Shown here: positions 34,833-43,688 of the stretch, one piece after another
How positions within the stretch are numbered: the stretch's first letter is position 1
Layout: each line of letters opens with the position of its first letter
The notes under the pieces: model-generated
The model's database searches: none
What the model saw: the letters and a program-made list of their open reading frames with translations, nothing else
Told to the model about the DNA's origin: nothing
From: Cognatundibacterium squillarum
GTDB lineage: Bacteria > Pseudomonadota > Gammaproteobacteria > Burkholderiales > Burkholderiaceae_D
Length of the DNA: 64,000 bases
Reading direction: 5' to 3'
Assembly (NCBI RefSeq): GCF_014652435.1
Contig: NZ_BMYU01000013.1
Coordinates: forward strand, 25,327 to 89,326
Position numbers and translations under genes: made by a program

Positions 34833-36845
34833 TTACCAGATGCGTATGCGCTCCGTTGGCGGTTTGTACATGGCATCACCTGCGCCGGTGCCAAATGCCT
34901 GATGAAAGCCATCCAGGTGAATAATGCTGCCATTAATGCGGAAAATATCCGGTGCATGCGGATCGGTTTTTAACCATTGCGTCGCGACTTCCGGCCTGAA
35001 TTTACTGCGTCGGCTTTGTGCATAACTGAGAAAAAACCGTTGCTCGCCGGTCAAACCGCCGGTCAGTCCGGATGGTTTGCCCTGCAAGGTTTTTTGATAC
35101 GCCTGAAATGCAATATGCAAGCCGGACAAATCCGCCATGTTCTCCGCCAGTGTCAGTGCGCCATCGACTTTGTGTCCCGGCAGTAATTCGTAGGCATTAA
35201 ATTGCTTGACCAGTTCATTGGCCATTCGTTCGAAAGTCTCCCGGTCACTGTCTGTCCACCAGTTACGTAAGCGGCCGTCTCCGTCAAACTGACTTCCCAT
35301 CGTGTCAAAACCATGACTGATTTCATGTGCAATGGTGGCACCGATGGCGCCATAGTTGACTGCATCGTCGGCCTGCGCAGAGAAATACGGTTCCTGTAAA
35401 TGCGCTGCCGGAAATTCCAGATCATTGCGTAAGGGATTGTATTGCGCATTCACCGTTTGCGGCAGCATATCCCAGTCGCGGTTATCCGCTTTTTTTCCTG
35501 CTCTCGCGGCATTATGTAACCAGTTAAACTGTGCAGCGCGATGGCGATTTCCGAGCGCATCTCCCGCAATAATCCGGAGTGCTGTGTAATCCCGCCAGCT
35601 ATCGGGATAACCCACTTTACTGACGTACTTATCCAGTTTATCCAGCGCCTGTTGTTTGGTGGGCGCAGACATCCAGCTGACATTCAGTATCGCTTCGCGG
35701 TAAGTCGCTAACAGGTTATTCACCATAGCCTGTACGCGCTGCTTTTGTTCAGCAGGGAAATACCGTTCCGCGTACAAACGTCCTACCGCTTCACCCAGCA
35801 TCAGATTCAATTCTGCAATCGCTTTCTGTTCACGAGGGGTTTCTGTCTGCAGGCCTTTCAGCGTTTTTCCATAGAAAGTAAAGCGGGCAGCGCGAAATGC
35901 GTATGGCAATACCGGAACTGCCTCGTGCACACTCTGCAGTTTGAAGTAGGCTTTCCAATCGGATAAGGGCAGCTCTGCATACAATCCCGCAATAGCACTG
36001 ATGGCACCCGGCTGCAAATTACTGAATACTTCCTGATGCGCTAACTGCGCGCCCGCAAAAAATGCCTGCCAGTCAAAATCCGGTGCGGTTTGTTGTAACT
36101 GGCGGATACTCATACTCGCCATCCGGCCCGGATCGCGGCTCATCGCCGGCGACCAGTGTGCTTGTGCAATCCGGGTTTCTACGCGTAAGGCTGCATCGGC
36201 CAGTTGCTGTGGTGACGGTTCACCTGCAAGACTGGCCAGTTGCCGTAAATAGTCACGGTATGCGCTGATGATTGCAGTGTTCTTTGGATTTTCAGCGGAC
36301 AAATAGAAACTGCGGTCGGGTAAACCCAGCCCACCCTGGGACAGCATGGCGCGATTGGTTCCGGGATCTTGTAAGCCGGGCATCACAAAAGGTATAAACA
36401 CCGGTGTTTCTATGCGGCCTTGCATCTCGCCCTGCAATTTTGCCAGTGCTTGCATATTTTGCACAGCATCAATTTTTTCTAATACCGGTTGCAATGGTGC
36501 GATACCACGTTTCTCTATCTCTGCAGTATCCATGTAACTCTGGAAATAACCCAGCACTCTGGCGCTGACGATACGCTGCTGCCCGCTACCGGCAGATGGC
36601 GCTTTGCTGAGTTCATCGAGAATGCGGAGTATTCTCTGATTGGTGATTGCGGGCAGATCGGCACCGAATACATAGGATTTATCCGGAGGAATTTCCGTGC
36701 CGGACAACCACGCACCGTTGGCCGCCTGATAGAAATTGTCCTGATAGCGGACCGGTATCTGAGGATTGTGACCCGCGTCGTTTGCCAGTGCATTGTGGGA
36801 GTTGAGTGCCATTGTAAGCACGGTCAGAAGTATAAGAGATCGCAT
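34833..36845 (-). CDS. M13 family zinc metallopeptidase (neprilysin/PepO-like)
   Basis: The 670-residue protein has a signal peptide (to about residue 22, ending ALA), an M13 N-terminal domain and a C-terminal peptidase domain. The zinc site is IAHEISHGFD with the third ligand in LAENMADLSG, and the end GDAMYKPPTERIRIW is the family signature. It probably cleaves peptides in the periplasm or outside the cell. ATG 36845 has AAGGAAAA; an upstream extension of the frame begins in repeat copy 7 and is rejected. It is followed after 147 bp by the sensor kinase gene, in the same direction. Confidence 0.93.
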   Translation of the reverse strand: MRSLILLTVLTMALNSHNALANDAGHNPQIPVRYQDNFYQAANGAWLSGTEIPPDKSYVFGADLPAITNQRILRILDELSKAPSAGSGQQRIVSARVLGYFQSYMDTAEIEKRGIAPLQPVLEKIDAVQNMQALAKLQGEMQGRIETPVFIPFVMPGLQDPGTNRAMLSQGGLGLPDRSFYLSAENPKNTAIISAYRDYLRQLASLAGEPSPQQLADAALRVETRIAQAHWSPAMSRDPGRMASMSIRQLQQTAPDFDWQAFFAGAQLAHQEVFSNLQPGAISAIAGLYAELPLSDWKAYFKLQSVHEAVPVLPYAFRAARFTFYGKTLKGLQTETPREQKAIAELNLMLGEAVGRLYAERYFPAEQKQRVQAMVNNLLATYREAILNVSWMSAPTKQQALDKLDKYVSKVGYPDSWRDYTALRIIAGDALGNRHRAAQFNWLHNAARAGKKADNRDWDMLPQTVNAQYNPLRNDLEFPAAHLQEPYFSAQADDAVNYGAIGATIAHEISHGFDTMGSQFDGDGRLRNWWTDSDRETFERMANELVKQFNAYELLPGHKVDGALTLAENMADLSGLHIAFQAYQKTLQGKPSGLTGGLTGEQRFFLSYAQSRRSKFRPEVATQWLKTDPHAPDIFRINGSIIHLDGFHQAFGTGAGDAMYKPPTERIRIW

Positions 36846-37039
36846 GATTTTCCTTTTCGTCGCCGGCCGCTGAATGCGCCGGCGTACGTGCATTATTTTG
36901 TGCCGCAGCCGGTGTAAGGAAAAAAGGTGCCGAATGGCGTAAGGCGGGGATAAGCGGATAAAAACCGCCATTCGCGGCAGGCTGCCCGCGCATCGCACCA
37001 ACACAATTGCGCCTGATTTTCCGTTTTTCTGCTGCAGGT

Positions 37040-37150
37040 ACTGAAAACATACCGAAAACACATCAAATGCGGATTTCAGCACAACGATCCGGCGGTCGTC
37101 GGCAGAAAGTCTGGCTGTCCGGAAATGACAGATGCGGAGTTCTGCACAGC
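37040..37150 (-). repeat. interspersed repeat, copy 7
   Basis: On the plus strand CAAATGCGGATTTCAGCACA (37064) and CAGATGCGGAGTTCTGCACA (about 37129) form the direct-repeat ends around the inverted signature GGCGGTCGTCGGCAGAAAG. It lies 3' of the ArsR gene and about 200 bp 5' of the M13 gene. The gap 36846-37297 holds nothing else apart from the terminator at 37239. Confidence 0.9.
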
Positions 37151-37238
37151 GGGCGTGCGGTGGCGGGCTGGTCTGACTGGCGGAAAGCCTGCCTGTAACG
37201 TGGCGGAGCAGTGCAGCGAAGCAGCGGCGCAGTGTGGA

Positions 37239-37268
37239 ACCGCCAGCAGCAGGCGGTTTTTTTTGCGG
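37239..37268 (+). terminator. rho-independent terminator-like hairpin
   Basis: AACCGCC-AGCAGCA-GGCGGTT followed by eight T on the plus strand. No plus-strand gene lies just before it; it could stop antisense transcription into the minus-strand ArsR gene's 3' side. Confidence 0.6.
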
Positions 37269-37297
37269 GTGAGGATTTTGAATAAGCGCGGCGGCGC

Positions 37298-37663
37298 TTA
37301 TTCCTGACGGAAGCTTTGTGCGAGGGCGGCCTGGGCTTCGAGCTGGCGCATCACGTTGCCGCAGACTAAATCACAGAGCGCATAAATCGACGGGTCGGCG
37401 ATGCGGTAAATCGCAGTGGTGCCGCGGCTTTCGCGTGCCACAAAGCCGTGTTTGGCCAGCGTGGATAAATGGCGCGAGACATTCGCCTGCGAGCACTGGC
37501 AGCGTTCTGCCAGTTCACCGACATTCAGTTCGCCGTCACGCAGACAATTCAGTATGCGTAAGCGGTTGGGTTCCGACAGAGCGGAAAAATACTGCGCGAC
37601 CTGAGTCAGCGCTTGTTCGGATAAACCTTGCATCACAAAACACGCGGGGGCTGGAAAGTTCAC
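37298..37663 (-). CDS. ArsR family winged-helix repressor
   Basis: The 121-residue protein has the ArsR fold: helix LSEPNRLRILNCLRDGELNVGELAERC, recognition helix SQANVSRHLSTLAKHG and beta-wing FVARESRGTTAIYRIAD. It carries six cysteines (8, 40, 55, 57, 97, 101), including CQC at 55-57 beside the recognition helix, so metal or thiol sensing is plausible. The start is a GTG at 37663 with AAAAAGG 7 nt upstream. It is divergent from the RND efflux operon, with a perfect palindrome between them, and is presumably the repressor of that operon. Confidence 0.9.
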   Translation of the reverse strand: MNFPAPACFVMQGLSEQALTQVAQYFSALSEPNRLRILNCLRDGELNVGELAERCQCSQANVSRHLSTLAKHGFVARESRGTTAIYRIADPSIYALCDLVCGNVMRQLEAQAALAQSFRQE

Positions 37664-37706
37664 ATCATACCTTTTTACGGCGCTGCGCTGCCAATTGAAA
37701 ATTACT

Positions 37707-37726
37707 ATTTGCGTACATACGCAAAT
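37707..37726. promoter_or_regulatory. ArsR operator palindrome
   Basis: ATTTGCGTA-CA-TACGCAAAT is a perfect 20-bp palindrome in the 116-bp intergenic region between the ArsR gene and the efflux operon. It overlaps the left half of a likely plus-strand promoter, TTGCGT (37709-37714), 17 bp, TACTAT (37732-37737). Binding there should block efflux expression. Confidence 0.75.
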
Positions 37727-37779
37727 AAGGATACTATGTCTCCATCAAAAATCAATTGGTTTTCGTCCGGAGAGTGATG

Positions 37780-38868
37780 ATGCAATTCGCAAAGATGTTC
37801 AGAGTGGTGTTACCCGGTTTGCTGGCAGCGGCGTGCAGCGTGTCTGTGATGGCGGCAGAAGCAGCCGCTCCGGCGCTGAAAACCGTGCAGGCGCGCAGCA
37901 CCGGCGCTGCCGGTCAGGCGCAGGCGGATGCGGTGGTGGAAGCGGTGCGCCAGACCCAGATTTCGGCGCAGGTAGCCGGGGCGATTACGGAGATTCTGGT
38001 GCGTCCGGGTGACAGCGTGAAAGCAGGGCAGGTGCTGGTGCGGCTGGACGCGCGCGCGGCGCAGCAGCAGGCGAATGCAAGTCAGGCGCAGGCAGAGGCG
38101 GCAAATGCCAGTCTGGCGGTAGCAGAAAAAGACTGGCAGCGCAGTCAGCAATTAGCAGCGCAGCATTTTATTTCGGCAGCGCAATTGGATAAGGCGCGTG
38201 CGCAGTATCTGGCGGCAGCGGCGGAAACCCGCGCACAGATCGCCGCCGCCGGTGCGGTGCGTACCCAGTCCGGCTTTTATACGCTGACCGCGCCGTACAG
38301 CGGCGTGGTGTCTGACGTACCTGCCATGCCCGGCGATATGGCGATGCCCGGCAAACCTTTGCTGACCATGTATGAACCCGGCGCCTTGCGCGTGACAGCG
38401 ATGATTCCTGAACAGCAGGCGGCACGTCTGCGCAAAGACGGTGCTTTGCAGGTCAGCTGGCAGCAAAGCGGTGTGCAGCCTGCCACCCTGAATCTGACGC
38501 AGTTCACCGTGTTACCGGCTGCCGATCCGGCCAGCCACAGCATACAAATCCGCGCTGCTTTGCCGAACACCGTACAGGGTTTGCGTCCCGGCATGTTTGC
38601 CCGTTTATCGCTGGCTCTGGACAACGGGAATGCGCAGAATGCGCAGAGTACGCCGGCACGGATACTGGTGCCGCGCAGCGCGGTGATCCGCCGTGCGGAA
38701 CTGAGTGCGGTGTATGTGGTGCAGGGTTCGAAAATTCTGTTGCGTCAGGTGCGTACCGGTCAGGTGCAGGGCGAAGAGATAGAAATTCTGAGCGGCGTGA
38801 ATGCCGGTGAATTGCTGGCAGCAGAACCGCAGCAGGCAGCACGTCTGAGCAGCGGAGGCAAACCATGA
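37780..38868 (+). CDS. RND efflux periplasmic adaptor (membrane fusion protein)
   Basis: The 362-residue protein has a signal peptide (ending SVMAAE), biotinyl-lipoyl-like halves (QISAQVAGAITEILVRPGDSVKAGQVLVRL and TLTAPYSGVVSDVPAMPGDMAMPG) around an alpha-hairpin (about 80-150), a beta-barrel (about 200-270) and a membrane-proximal region. It links an RND pump to an outer-membrane channel. Two adjacent ATGs (37777, 37780) are possible; the second is better placed from GGAGAG. The stop overlaps the permease ATG by 4 bp, so translation is coupled. Confidence 0.9.
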   Translation: MQFAKMFRVVLPGLLAAACSVSVMAAEAAAPALKTVQARSTGAAGQAQADAVVEAVRQTQISAQVAGAITEILVRPGDSVKAGQVLVRLDARAAQQQANASQAQAEAANASLAVAEKDWQRSQQLAAQHFISAAQLDKARAQYLAAAAETRAQIAAAGAVRTQSGFYTLTAPYSGVVSDVPAMPGDMAMPGKPLLTMYEPGALRVTAMIPEQQAARLRKDGALQVSWQQSGVQPATLNLTQFTVLPAADPASHSIQIRAALPNTVQGLRPGMFARLSLALDNGNAQNAQSTPARILVPRSAVIRRAELSAVYVVQGSKILLRQVRTGQVQGEEIEILSGVNAGELLAAEPQQAARLSSGGKP

Positions 38869-41800
38869 GTCGTACTGACGGCATTTCCGGCCGCATCGCG
38901 GCGTATTTTCAGCAGGCGCAAATCACGCCTTTGCTGGCGCTGGTCGCATTTTTACTCGGCCTGTTTGCCATTCTGGTCACACCACGCGAAGAAGAGCCGC
39001 AAATCAATGTGACGATGGCAAATGTGATGGTGGCGCTGCCCGGCGCATCAGCCAAAGATGTCGAGCAAATGGTGGCAACACCGGCGGAGCAAGTATTGTC
39101 GCAAATGGCGGGCGTTGAGCATGTGTATTCGGTGGCGCGTCCGGGTCAGGCGATTCTGACTGTGCAGTTTGCGGTGGGTGTGCCGCGCACCGAAGCGCTG
39201 GTGCGTTTGTACGACGCGGTCAACAGCCATGCCGACTGGCTGCCGCCATCGCTGGGTGCGTTGCCGCCGCTGATCAAACCAAAAGGTATTGAAGATGTGC
39301 CGGTGCTGGCGTGGACGCTGTGGAGCAAAGATGCGGAGCAGGGTGCAGCGCAGTTGCAGGCGGTGGCACACAGTCTGGAAGCCGATCTGAAACGGGTGGC
39401 CGGTACGCGTGAAATTCTGACCACCGGTGCGCCGGGTCGCATGATACGGATAGAACCGGATACTGCCCGCATGGCAACGGTACAACTGAGCCTGAACGAA
39501 TTACAACGTGCTTTACAGGCGGCAGGCGGCAGTCTGCCTGCGGGGAATCTGCTCAGCCATAATCAGCAAATTCAGCTGGATGCCGGTGGCTGGCTGCGCG
39601 ATGCGCGTGAAGTGGAGCAACTGATGGTGGCGGTGCGTCAGAACCGTCCGGTGTATCTGCACGATGTCGCCAGCGTGACCGATGGCAGTGCGATTCCGGG
39701 ACAGTATGTCTGGCATGGTGTGACTAACAATGGTGCTGCCGGTGCGGAATATCCGGCGATCACGATGTCTGTCACCAAAAAAGCCGGACAGAATGCGGTG
39801 GAAGTCGCCAGTGCCGTCAAAGCGCGGCTGGAATTGTTGCGCAATACCGTACTGCCCGCCGGTGTGGAACTGAGTATCACCCGCGATTACGGCCAGACCG
39901 CCGATGAAAAAGCCAGCAAGCTGATGCAGAAGCTGCTGTTCGCGACTTTGTCCGTGGTGGCGCTGGTGTTCTTTGCGCTCGGCAAACGCGAAGCCGCGAT
40001 TGTCGGTGCCGCAGTATTGCTGACGCTGACTGCGACTTTGTTTGCTTCGTGGGCATGGGGCTTTACGCTGAACCGCGTCTCGCTGTTCGCGCTGATTTTT
40101 TCGATCGGGATTCTGGTCGATGATGCGATTGTGGTGGTCGAAAATATTCACCGTCATCAGGCTTTATTTCCCCAGCGCACGCTGACGGAAATCATTCCCG
40201 GTGCGGTGGCGGAGGTCGGCGGCCCGACTATTCTGGCAACCCTGACCGTGATTGCTGCACTGCTGCCGATGGCCTTCGTGACCGGTCTGATGGGGCCGTA
40301 CATGAGCCCGATTCCGATCAATGCCAGCATGGGTATGCTGCTGAGTCTGGCGATTGCCTTTGTGATGACGCCGTGGTTGTCGCGTTTATGGATGAAATCT
40401 TCACATGCGCAGGGCGAAGCACATGGTGAACACGGTGAGCATGGTTCTGCCATACAAGGCTCGGCGCTGGCACGCCGTTTCGAACAATTCTTCCGCCGTT
40501 TTCTCGATCCGCTGCACGGTGCAAAACGCCGTATGCAACTAAGCTTGCTGGTGCTGGCGCTGATTCTGGTGTCGGTGGCCTTGCCGGTGATTGGCTGGGT
40601 GCAGCTGAAGATGCTGCCTTTCGATAATAAATCTGAGTTTCAGCTGGTGCTGGATATGCCCGCCGGTACGCCGCTGGAAAAAACAGCAGGTGTGCTGCGC
40701 GAACTCGGTGCTTATCTGCAAACCGTGCCGGAAGTGCAGGATTATCAGGCTTATGCCGGTACTTCCGCACCGATCAGTTTTAACGGTCTGGTGCGTCAGT
40801 ACTATCTGCGTCAGGGCAGTGAGCAGGGTGATATTCAGGTCAATCTGGTCGATAAACATCACCGCAAAGAACAAAGCCATGCGATTGCAATGCGCGTGCG
40901 TCCGGCGCTGCAGGCGATTGTTAAACCTTATGGTGCCAGTCTGAAAGTGGTGGAAGTGCCGCCCGGCCCGCCGGTGATGGCACCGCTGGTGGCAGAAATT
41001 TACGGGCCGGATGATGAAGGCCGCCGTCAGGCAGCAGCACAGGTACGCAAGGTGTTTGAACAAACCAGCGGCATCGTCGATACCGACAGCAGCGCGCAGG
41101 CCGACAGTCCGCGCTGGTGGCTGCGGGTGGATCGCAGCAAGGCAGCAGCGGCCGGTGTCAGCCAACAGGAAATCGTGCAAGTGCTGAATACCGCGATGGC
41201 GGGTAATGCGGCCGGTTATCTGCATGATCAGAGCAAATATCCGGTGCCGCTGTGGCTGCAATTGCCTGCCGATCAGATGGGTTCGCTGGATGCTGCGCTG
41301 GCGCTGGGTGTGCGTAATGCTGCCGGACAATGGATAGCGCTGCGTGAACTGGTGCAGGTGGAGCGCAGTCAGCGCGACCAAGTGCTGTACCACAAAGACG
41401 GTTTGCCGGTGGTGTATGTGATGGCGGACATGGCAGGGCGTATCGACAGCCCGCTGTACGGCATGTTCGGTATGCGCAGCGCGCTGACGCAATTGCAAAT
41501 GCCGGACGGTGGCAAGCTGCAGGAATATTTCATCCAAGCGCCAGCCGATCCTTACCGTGGCTACAGCCTGAAATGGGATGGTGAATGGCAGGTGACTTAC
41601 GAAACCTTCCGCGATATGGGCGCGGCCTATGCGGTTGGTCTGGTGCTGATTTATCTGCTGGTAGTGGCGCAGTTCGGTTCTTACCTGACACCCTTAATCA
41701 TCATGGCACCGATTCCGCTGACGATTATCGGCGTGATGCCGGGTCATGCACTGCTCGGTGCGCAATACACCGCAACTTCCATGATAGGCATGATCGCACT

Positions 41801-42101
41801 GGCCGGCATCATCGTGCGTAACTCGATTCTGCTGGTGGATTTTATTCAGGTGCAGGTGGCGCAGGGTATCGCGTTTGCGGATGCAGTGGTTGGTGCGGCG
41901 ATTACCCGTGCCCAGCCGATTATTCTGACCGGCGCAGCAGCCATGCTGGGTGCCTTCTTTATTCTTGATGATCCGATTTTTAACGGTCTGGCAATTTCGC
42001 TGATTTTCGGGATTTTTGTATCGACTTTATTAACCCTGGTGGTGATTCCGCTGTTGTATTTCAGCGCCTACCGCCGCCAGTACGCAACGCAGGGAGAGTG
42101 A
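38865..42101 (+). CDS. RND family efflux permease (AcrB/MexB superfamily)
   Basis: This 1078-residue inner-membrane proton-driven pump has the usual twelve-helix arrangement in two halves, with large periplasmic loops. The proton-relay aspartates are in FSIGILVDDAIVVVENIHRHQ in TM4. The second half ends GLAISLIFGIFVSTLLTLVVIPLLY. A His/Glu-rich cytoplasmic loop (HAQGEAHGEHGEHG, about residues 514-527) is unusual. The substrate is not predictable; an ArsR regulator suggests metal or redox-active compounds. No outer-membrane channel gene is in the operon, so a TolC-like partner must be encoded elsewhere. Confidence 0.93.
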   Translation: MSRTDGISGRIAAYFQQAQITPLLALVAFLLGLFAILVTPREEEPQINVTMANVMVALPGASAKDVEQMVATPAEQVLSQMAGVEHVYSVARPGQAILTVQFAVGVPRTEALVRLYDAVNSHADWLPPSLGALPPLIKPKGIEDVPVLAWTLWSKDAEQGAAQLQAVAHSLEADLKRVAGTREILTTGAPGRMIRIEPDTARMATVQLSLNELQRALQAAGGSLPAGNLLSHNQQIQLDAGGWLRDAREVEQLMVAVRQNRPVYLHDVASVTDGSAIPGQYVWHGVTNNGAAGAEYPAITMSVTKKAGQNAVEVASAVKARLELLRNTVLPAGVELSITRDYGQTADEKASKLMQKLLFATLSVVALVFFALGKREAAIVGAAVLLTLTATLFASWAWGFTLNRVSLFALIFSIGILVDDAIVVVENIHRHQALFPQRTLTEIIPGAVAEVGGPTILATLTVIAALLPMAFVTGLMGPYMSPIPINASMGMLLSLAIAFVMTPWLSRLWMKSSHAQGEAHGEHGEHGSAIQGSALARRFEQFFRRFLDPLHGAKRRMQLSLLVLALILVSVALPVIGWVQLKMLPFDNKSEFQLVLDMPAGTPLEKTAGVLRELGAYLQTVPEVQDYQAYAGTSAPISFNGLVRQYYLRQGSEQGDIQVNLVDKHHRKEQSHAIAMRVRPALQAIVKPYGASLKVVEVPPGPPVMAPLVAEIYGPDDEGRRQAAAQVRKVFEQTSGIVDTDSSAQADSPRWWLRVDRSKAAAAGVSQQEIVQVLNTAMAGNAAGYLHDQSKYPVPLWLQLPADQMGSLDAALALGVRNAAGQWIALRELVQVERSQRDQVLYHKDGLPVVYVMADMAGRIDSPLYGMFGMRSALTQLQMPDGGKLQEYFIQAPADPYRGYSLKWDGEWQVTYETFRDMGAAYAVGLVLIYLLVVAQFGSYLTPLIIMAPIPLTIIGVMPGHALLGAQYTATSMIGMIALAGIIVRNSILLVDFIQVQVAQGIAFADAVVGAAITRAQPIILTGAAAMLGAFFILDDPIFNGLAISLIFGIFVSTLLTLVVIPLLYFSAYRRQYATQGE

Positions 42102-42102
42102 G

Positions 42103-42312
42103 ATGAGTAGCTGGCAAATTGTACGTATCGTGGCAGGGATGTTTATTCTGCTGAGTCTGGCGCTGGGCTGGCAGGGCAGTCCGCTGTTTCAGAGTGAATG
42201 GTGGCTGGCATTCACGGTATTTGTCGGACTGAATCTGTGGCAAAGCGGCTTTACCCGCTGGTGCCTGATGGAAACGCTGTTGCGTAAAGCCGGTATCCGT
42301 TCCGGCTGCTGA
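42103..42312 (+). CDS. DUF2892 small membrane protein
   Basis: This 69-residue protein has two hydrophobic segments (VRIVAGMFILLSLALGW and EWWLAFTVFVGLNLWQSGF) and the family ending TRWCLMETLLRKAGIR. DUF2892 proteins, related to the membrane part of YgaP, often accompany sulfur-handling or ArsR-regulated genes. It starts 1 bp after the permease stop and is surely in the same operon. Function unknown. Confidence 0.85.
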   Translation: MSSWQIVRIVAGMFILLSLALGWQGSPLFQSEWWLAFTVFVGLNLWQSGFTRWCLMETLLRKAGIRSGC

Positions 42313-42404
42313 GGCATTCCGGCGTCACCGGCATGTCTGTGACGTGTGCTGCACAGGTGTAGACTGTTAAAATGGGTTAACTCTGAATTTTCTCATTTTT
42401 GTCT

Positions 42405-43688
42405 ATGTGTGCAGCACCGATTACGGTTGATGTTCCGGTGGAACGTTTGTGCGTGGGCTTGTATGTCCATCTTGACTTGCCATGGCTTGATCACTCGTTC
42501 GCCAGAAACAGTTTTAAAATTAGAACCGAAGACGATTTGCGCGCCCTGCGCAAGCTCGGTCTGAAAACCATACGCGTGAGTCCGTCACGTTCTGACTGCC
42601 GGCCATTGCCGCCGCAACCGGTGACGGAAGCAGCAGAATTGACCGAAGCGCCTGTCATTACAGCGGAAGAACAACAAAAAATTGCGGAAAAACGCGCACG
42701 TATCGAACGTCTGATTCGCGAACGGGAGGCAATTGCCAGCTGCGAAAAACAAATCGTCAAAGCGGCAAGTACGCTGAAAGACATTACACGGAATCTGTTT
42801 TCGCGTCCTAAAGAGACCGTGGAACAGGCAGATGCCCTGATTCAGCAAATGCTGGATTCGCTGCTGACGGATAAAGATATTGCAATTCATTTAATGAATG
42901 ACAAAATCGCGGGCGAAGAAACCTATTACCACTCGCTGAATATCAGTGTGCTGACGATGATGCTGGGTAAGGAATTAAAGCTGCCGGTGGACGATATCAA
43001 AATGCTGGGCATGGGCAGCTTGTTTCACGATATCGGCAAAGTGGAAATTCCGGACCGTATTGTGAATAAAACATTTGAACTGACGCGCGCAGAACAAAGC
43101 CTGTTGCAGCAGCATGTAATGTATGGTCAGCAAATCGGACAGAAACTCGGCCTGGCCAAAGGTGTGATGGACATCATCACACAACACCACGAATACGCTG
43201 ACGGCAGCGGCTATCCGCAGTTTTTGCGTGCCGATAAAATTGCGCCGCTGGCACGTATCGTCGCGATCACCAACACCTACGATAATCTGTGCAACCGCGC
43301 AAATCCGGCAGATTCGATGACACCGTATGAAGCGATGTCGTATATGTTTGCGCACATGCGTAAGCAATTCGATGCGCCGGCACTGAATCTGTTTATCCGC
43401 TGCATGGGCATTTATCCGCCGGGAACGGTAGTGCAGCTGAACGACGGTACGCTGGGCATGGTGATCGGTGTGAATTCCGGAAAGCCACTGCGCCCCAGCG
43501 TACTGATCTATGATGCTTCCGTGCCTAAAACGGAAGCGATTATTCTGGATCTGGAACATGATCCTGCGGTGGAAATTGTCGCCAGCCTGAAGCCGCGTCA
43601 GCTGGCGCCGGAAGTATATGACTATCTGAGTCCGCGCAAGCGTATGACCTATTTCTTCGATACAGAAAAACGAAACGCAAACCGATGA
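42405..43688 (+). CDS. HD-GYP domain protein with N-terminal DUF3391 (c-di-GMP phosphodiesterase type)
   Basis: The 427-residue protein starts with DUF3391 (about 1-130, VPVERLCVGLYVHLDLPWLDHSF) and continues with an HD-GYP domain (about 170-345). The metal and signature residues are present: SLFHDIGKVEIPDRIVNK, QQHVMYGQQIG, and the double motif QHHEYADGSGYP. It probably hydrolyses c-di-GMP. No strong ribosome site precedes the ATG. The last codons overlap the ATG of the malonate decarboxylase gene (ATGA), an odd partner. Confidence 0.9.
   Translation: MCAAPITVDVPVERLCVGLYVHLDLPWLDHSFARNSFKIRTEDDLRALRKLGLKTIRVSPSRSDCRPLPPQPVTEAAELTEAPVITAEEQQKIAEKRARIERLIREREAIASCEKQIVKAASTLKDITRNLFSRPKETVEQADALIQQMLDSLLTDKDIAIHLMNDKIAGEETYYHSLNISVLTMMLGKELKLPVDDIKMLGMGSLFHDIGKVEIPDRIVNKTFELTRAEQSLLQQHVMYGQQIGQKLGLAKGVMDIITQHHEYADGSGYPQFLRADKIAPLARIVAITNTYDNLCNRANPADSMTPYEAMSYMFAHMRKQFDAPALNLFIRCMGIYPPGTVVQLNDGTLGMVIGVNSGKPLRPSVLIYDASVPKTEAIILDLEHDPAVEIVASLKPRQLAPEVYDYLSPRKRMTYFFDTEKRNANR

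Noticed and set aside
36846..37082. N-terminal extension of the M13 peptidase
   Set aside because: The extension is basic and non-conserved and begins inside repeat copy 7; the ATG at 36845 has a good ribosome site and a signal peptide right after it.
40539..41537. 332-codon open frame antisense to the RND permease
   Set aside because: Shadow of the permease; low-complexity His/Gln/Arg-rich translation with no ribosome site.
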